Below, in pieces: positions 15,408-18,389 of a DNA stretch of 18,389 nt. A model generated the notes under the pieces. The model saw nothing but the letters and a program-made list of their open reading frames with translations. It ran no database searches and was not told the DNA's origin. This stretch comes from Thiosulfativibrio sp964601165 (GTDB lineage Bacteria; Pseudomonadota; Gammaproteobacteria; Thiomicrospirales; Thiomicrospiraceae), in assembly GCA_964601165.1 (NCBI GenBank), contig CAZRMK010000036.1:1-18389 (forward strand). Reading direction: 5' to 3'. Every line of letters begins with the position of its first letter. Within the stretch, counting starts at the first letter, position 1. The translations under genes and the position numbers were made by a program.

Positions 15408-17075
15408 ATGTTACAAGAACTCACTATTCATAACCTCGCTTTAATTGAAAAACTCTCACTCAACTTTAAAACAGGGTTAACTGCCTTAACGGGCGAGACA
15501 GGCGCAGGGAAATCTATTCTTTTGGATGCGCTTGGTCTAACCCTTGGCAACCGTGCCGACAGTAGTCTAGTTCGTTATGGAACAGCTAGGGCAGATGTTA
15601 CCGCTGACTTTGATATAGCACAACTCGATGTTGTAAAAATATGGTTAGAGCAACAAGAACTAGATGATGACGGAGGTTGCTTATTGCGACGCACCTTAAC
15701 AGCTGAAGGTCGCTCTAAAGCATATATTAATGGGTTGCCGGTGTCTGCGTCACAATTAAAGTCTCTAAGTAGCTTACTAATTGATATTCACGGACAACAC
15801 GAACATCAAAGACTGTTAAATAATCACAAACAGCTAGAACTGGTAGATGCCTACGCCCAACATAATCACTTGATAAAAAAATATCGTGAAAATTACCAAG
15901 TCTGGTTAGAACTTAACCAAACTTATCAAACATTACTAAACAATCAGTCAGATCACCAATCTAAAATAGAACTTTTGCAGTTTCAACTCAGTGAATTTGA
16001 CAATATTTCTCCTGCTGAAGCAGAATTTAAAATTTTATCTGCCGAGCAAAATACTTTATCTCACGCCAAGGAAATTAAAACTGCTAACCAAACTGCTCAT
16101 GAAAATATAGATGGCGAAAATGGGGTAGCTAATCTTTTAAATCAGGCTATTTCTGCAATTGAAAAGGTTGTAACCTATCAACCACAGCTAGCTTCAACTC
16201 TATCACAACTCAACTCATTATTAATTGATACCCAAGAGATCGCAACCGATTTGCAATATCAAGGCAATCAAATTGAACTAGACCCAGAGCGTTTAATATA
16301 CCTAGATGAACGTCTTTCAGGGCTTTTTAATCTCGCAAAAAAATATCAAATTAACCCTGAAGAACTGACTAAAAAACATCAAATAATTACTGATGAGCTA
16401 GCAACGTTGGATACTGCTTCAAACTCTTTGATAGACCTGCAAGAAGAGATTAATCAAGCTTGGATAAGCTTAAACCAAACTGCACAAGCACTTTCAAAAT
16501 CGCGACAAGTTGCCTCCAAAAAACTTAGCCAAACTGTTACCCAGTCCATGCATTCGTTAGGTATGACTAACGGTTTGTTTGAAGTTGCCTTATTGGATAC
16601 AGAAAAACCTAATAAAACAGGAATTGACCTAATAGAATTACGTGTCACCGCTAACACCGGTCAGCCATTACAAGCTCTTTCTAAAGTCGCCTCTGGCGGA
16701 GAACTTTCTCGAATTAGTTTAGCCATTCAAGTTGCTTGTGCCGAAGTTGCTAGCATTCCAACCCTTATTTTTGATGAGGTAGATGTTGGGATAGGCGGAG
16801 GCATTGCTGAAGTAGTGGGAGAAAAAATGCAAACTCTTGGAATACAACGTCAAATATTTTCCATTACGCATTTAGCACAAGTAGCGGCATTTGGTAATCA
16901 GCACCTTCTCATTGAGAAAACTTCTGATGATCAAAAAACCACCACTCAAGTAAAAGTGTTACTAAAAGAAAACCGAATTAAAGAACTGGCTAGAATGCTC
17001 GGCGGTAAAACCATCACCCAACAAACTTTAAACCATGCAGAAGAAATGCTGTTTTTTGCCCAGAAAAACACCTAA
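15408..17075 (+). CDS. recN: DNA repair protein RecN (SMC-like ATPase)
   Basis: RecN is a cytosolic SMC-type ATPase for double-strand break repair. The 555 residues match E. coli RecN (553). The N-terminal ATPase half contains Walker A GETGAGKS (29-36). The middle (about 150-390) is a pair of long helical coiled-coil arms rich in Q, L, E and N. The C-terminal half carries the signature SGGELSR (about 429) and Walker B TLIFDEVDVGIGG (about 452-463), then the H-loop SITHLAQVA. The only Shine-Dalgarno-like sequence, AAGG (15390-15393), is about 14 nt from the ATG, which is long. Its native upstream region has been displaced by the MITE B insertion ending 20 bp before the start. Confidence 0.97.
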   Translation: MLQELTIHNLALIEKLSLNFKTGLTALTGETGAGKSILLDALGLTLGNRADSSLVRYGTARADVTADFDIAQLDVVKIWLEQQELDDDGGCLLRRTLTAEGRSKAYINGLPVSASQLKSLSSLLIDIHGQHEHQRLLNNHKQLELVDAYAQHNHLIKKYRENYQVWLELNQTYQTLLNNQSDHQSKIELLQFQLSEFDNISPAEAEFKILSAEQNTLSHAKEIKTANQTAHENIDGENGVANLLNQAISAIEKVVTYQPQLASTLSQLNSLLIDTQEIATDLQYQGNQIELDPERLIYLDERLSGLFNLAKKYQINPEELTKKHQIITDELATLDTASNSLIDLQEEINQAWISLNQTAQALSKSRQVASKKLSQTVTQSMHSLGMTNGLFEVALLDTEKPNKTGIDLIELRVTANTGQPLQALSKVASGGELSRISLAIQVACAEVASIPTLIFDEVDVGIGGGIAEVVGEKMQTLGIQRQIFSITHLAQVAAFGNQHLLIEKTSDDQKTTTQVKVLLKENRIKELARMLGGKTITQQTLNHAEEMLFFAQKNT

Positions 17076-17082
17076 TCATAAT

Positions 17083-17113
17083 ACCTAAATTTTGCAAGTG
17101 GTTGTGGTTATAG
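17083..17113. repeat. Family A end fragment downstream of recN
   Basis: ACCTAAATTTTGCAAGTGGTTG matches the outer 20 or so bases of family A elements and then degrades. No partner end lies nearby. It sits 7 bp past the recN stop, between recN and the tRNA-Lys genes. A T-rich run on the minus strand (17131-17142), without a hairpin, may end the tRNA transcript. Confidence 0.6.
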
Positions 17114-17142
17114 TAGCGGAATTGAGTAGGAAAAAAAGAAAA

Positions 17143-17218
17143 TGGTGGGTCGTGCGCGATTCGAACGCGCGACCAATTGGTTAAAAGCCAACTGCTCTAC
17201 CAGCTGAGCTAACGACCC
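17143..17218 (-). tRNA. tRNA-Lys (anticodon UUU), copy 1, CCA encoded
   Basis: The minus strand folds as a canonical cloverleaf: acceptor GGGTCGT/ACGACCC, D stem GCTC/GAGC, anticodon stem GTTGG/CCAAT with loop CTTTTAA (anticodon TTT), and T stem GCGCG/CGCGC with loop TTCGAAT. CCA is encoded at the 3' end. It is 76 nt including CCA. It is the second gene of a tandem pair, 67 bp after the other copy. Confidence 0.96.
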
Positions 17219-17285
17219 TGATAGAAATTGCTAAATATTATTAAATAAGAAAATAAATTTTAGACTTAGAAATTTTGATCCAAAA

Positions 17286-17361
17286 TGGTGGGTCGTGCGC
17301 GATTCGAACGCGCGACCAATTGATTAAAAGCCAACTGCTCTACCAACTGAGCTAACGACCC
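17286..17361 (-). tRNA. tRNA-Lys (anticodon UUU), copy 2, CCA encoded
   Basis: It has the same cloverleaf as its neighbour with two visible differences: T for C in the D loop (AGTTGG) and T for C at position 39, making the last anticodon-stem pair a G-U wobble (GTTGG/TCAAT). It is 76 nt including encoded CCA. This is the promoter-proximal copy. Confidence 0.96.
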
Positions 17362-17377
17362 TCTCTGGAATTGGCGT

Positions 17378-17405
17378 ATTATACAAGCTAAATGGCTTTT
17401 CGCAA
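17378..17405 (-). promoter_or_regulatory. Sigma-70 promoter of the tRNA-Lys pair
   Basis: The minus strand reads TTGCGA (17400-17405), a 16-bp spacer, then a perfect TATAAT (17378-17383). The -10 ends 17 bp before the first tRNA base. The sequence after it (ACGCC) is a GC-containing discriminator of the kind found at stable RNA promoters. Confidence 0.8.
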
Positions 17406-17417
17406 GTTATATTTTTT

Positions 17418-17560
17418 AGCTAAATCCTGTAAATGCTTGTGCATATATAGTGAGACCTTTGCATAATTAAAGTACGGTTTAGGGAATGCAGAAAATAGTG
17501 CATTTTTACCCAAAAACAAGGAGAATAGCTAGCTATTTGACGAGTTTGCAGGACTTAGCT
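17418..17560. repeat. Chimeric repeat: family A ends enclosing a half copy of family B
   Basis: The left end AGCTAAATCCTGTAAATGC and the right end TTTGCAGGACTTAGCT are family A termini; both carry AGCT where other copies have ACCT. From 17452 the interior switches to family B: GAGACCTTTGCAT, then a divergent stretch, then the shared core AATAGCTAGCTATT (17524-17537). The right half of B is missing. Either B jumped into A and was then truncated, or the two recombined. It fills the space between the tRNA promoter and the queC stop. Confidence 0.65.
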
Positions 17561-17566
17561 TTCCCC

Positions 17567-18250
17567 CTAAATATATCGTGTAGCGTCTCTCACTTGTGCA
17601 TCTACAAAGCCTTGCTTTCTCAAGCGACAAGAATCGCATACTCCACAAGCCTTTCCTTTTTCACTTGCTTGATAACAAGAGACTGTCAAGCTGTAGTCTA
17701 GCCCTAAACGATTTCCTAATTGAATGATCTCTGCCTTAGTTAAGTCTATTAAAGGGGTTCTAATAGAGACTAAAACGCCTTCAATAGCTTGTTTAGTTGC
17801 TAAGTTAGCCATAAGTTCAAAAGCCTGAATATATTCAGGACGACAATCTGGGTAGCCTGAATAATCAACGGCGTTTACACCAATAAAAATCTCATTAGTT
17901 TCCACCACTTCTGCTAAAGCTAAAGCATAAGACAAAAAAATGGTATTACGAGCTGGTACATAGGTGACAGGAATCTCCTGCGACACGCCTGAAATAGGTA
18001 CATCAATATCTAAGTCAGTTAAAGCCGATCCTCCAATCGTATTCATCTTCATTTCAACCACTCTATGAGTTTTTACATTAAAATGCTTAGATAAATACAA
18101 AGCCGCTTCTAATTCGGCATGATGCCTTTGTCCATAATCAAAACTAATGGTATGGCATTCATAACCTTGTGCAACTACATCTGCCAAAACAGTAGCTGAA
18201 TCCAGCCCTCCTGATAATAGAATAACTGCCTTTTTAACCTTATTGACCAT
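17567..18250 (-). CDS. queC: 7-cyano-7-deazaguanine synthase QueC
   Basis: QueC converts 7-carboxy-7-deazaguanine to preQ0 with ATP and ammonia, on the route to queuosine in tRNA. The 227 residues are close to E. coli QueC (231). The N-terminal PP-loop SGGLDS is at 13-18. The conserved interior shows FDYGQRHHAE, VPARNTIFLSYA and NAVDYSGYPDCRPEYI. A zinc site is formed by C192, C202, C205 and C208 (SCYQ...CGVCDSC). The DATRYI C terminus is normal, so the gene is complete although it ends 7 bp from a repeat. No Shine-Dalgarno is obvious, and a family A element begins 13 bp upstream of the ATG. Other queuosine genes are not in the window. Confidence 0.96.
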   Translation of the reverse strand: MVNKVKKAVILLSGGLDSATVLADVVAQGYECHTISFDYGQRHHAELEAALYLSKHFNVKTHRVVEMKMNTIGGSALTDLDIDVPISGVSQEIPVTYVPARNTIFLSYALALAEVVETNEIFIGVNAVDYSGYPDCRPEYIQAFELMANLATKQAIEGVLVSIRTPLIDLTKAEIIQLGNRLGLDYSLTVSCYQASEKGKACGVCDSCRLRKQGFVDAQVRDATRYI

Positions 18251-18263
18251 GCTTTATTGTTAC

Positions 18264-18389
18264 ACCTAAATTCTGCAAGTGATTGTGCATATATAGCGTA
18301 AGACATTTATTTGTAGAGCAATTTTAATTTGAGCGGAATACTTATTGATATTCCTGAAAAATTAAAATTTGCTAGCTATACGAATTAAT
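18264..18389. mobile_element. MITE family A, copy 4 (cut by the window end)
   Basis: It begins ACCTAAATTCTGCAAGTG and follows copy 1 closely through the centre (GAGCGGAATACTTATTGATA, then AATTAAAATTTGCT). It has an extra 4 bp (TAGC) near 18375 and continues past the end of the window. It occupies the sequence directly upstream of queC, so the queC promoter is probably in or beyond it. Confidence 0.85.

Noticed and set aside
17083..17560. CRISPR-like or tandem repeat array around the tRNAs
   Set aside because: The repeated sequences are two tRNA-Lys genes and MITE fragments; there is no regular repeat-spacer pattern.

Overview
This window looks like chromosome from a low-GC gammaproteobacterium. 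The dnaK, dnaJ, grpE, dapB, recN and nadK products are all of gammaproteobacterial type. A grpE gene divergent from nadK-recN is also the arrangement in E. coli, and grpE-dnaK-dnaJ-dapB in one run is found in many gammaproteobacteria such as Pseudomonas. The short intergenic regions are heavily colonised by miniature inverted-repeat elements. A free-living, repeat-rich lineage such as a sulfur oxidiser or methylotroph would fit, but that is inference and I cannot name the genus.

Layout. (1) 198-1735, plus strand: an integron-type tyrosine recombinase (intI) whose stop codon overlaps the start of tsaC (tRNA t6A synthesis). (2) 1775-6831, minus strand: heat-shock/lysine block grpE-dnaK-dnaJ-dapB, with a good sigma-32-type promoter in front of grpE. 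One inverted-repeat element sits between grpE and dnaK (family A) and a different one between dnaK and dnaJ (family C). (3) 7187-13924, minus strand: a complete Type I restriction-modification operon, hsdM-hsdS-hsdR. It is bracketed by two family A copies lying in the same orientation (6997-7161 and 13972-14137), and it sits exactly in the grpE/nadK divergent gap. (4) 14281-17075, plus strand: nadK and recN, separated by a family B element that carries a terminator-like hairpin. (5) 17083-18389: two tandem tRNA-Lys(UUU) genes on the minus strand with a clear promoter, a chimeric A/B repeat, queC on the minus strand, and a further family A copy 13 bp upstream of queC.

The housekeeping genes look intact. 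Nearly every intergenic gap from dnaJ onward contains a repeat, often replacing the space where a promoter or ribosome binding site would be. The most notable result is the hsd operon, which looks like an acquired block framed by miniature-element copies. Its GC is visibly higher than its neighbours (hand count: 27 of 60 bases at 8821-8880 in hsdR, against 21 of 60 at 14521-14580 in nadK). No CRISPR array, rRNA or full-length transposase gene was seen.
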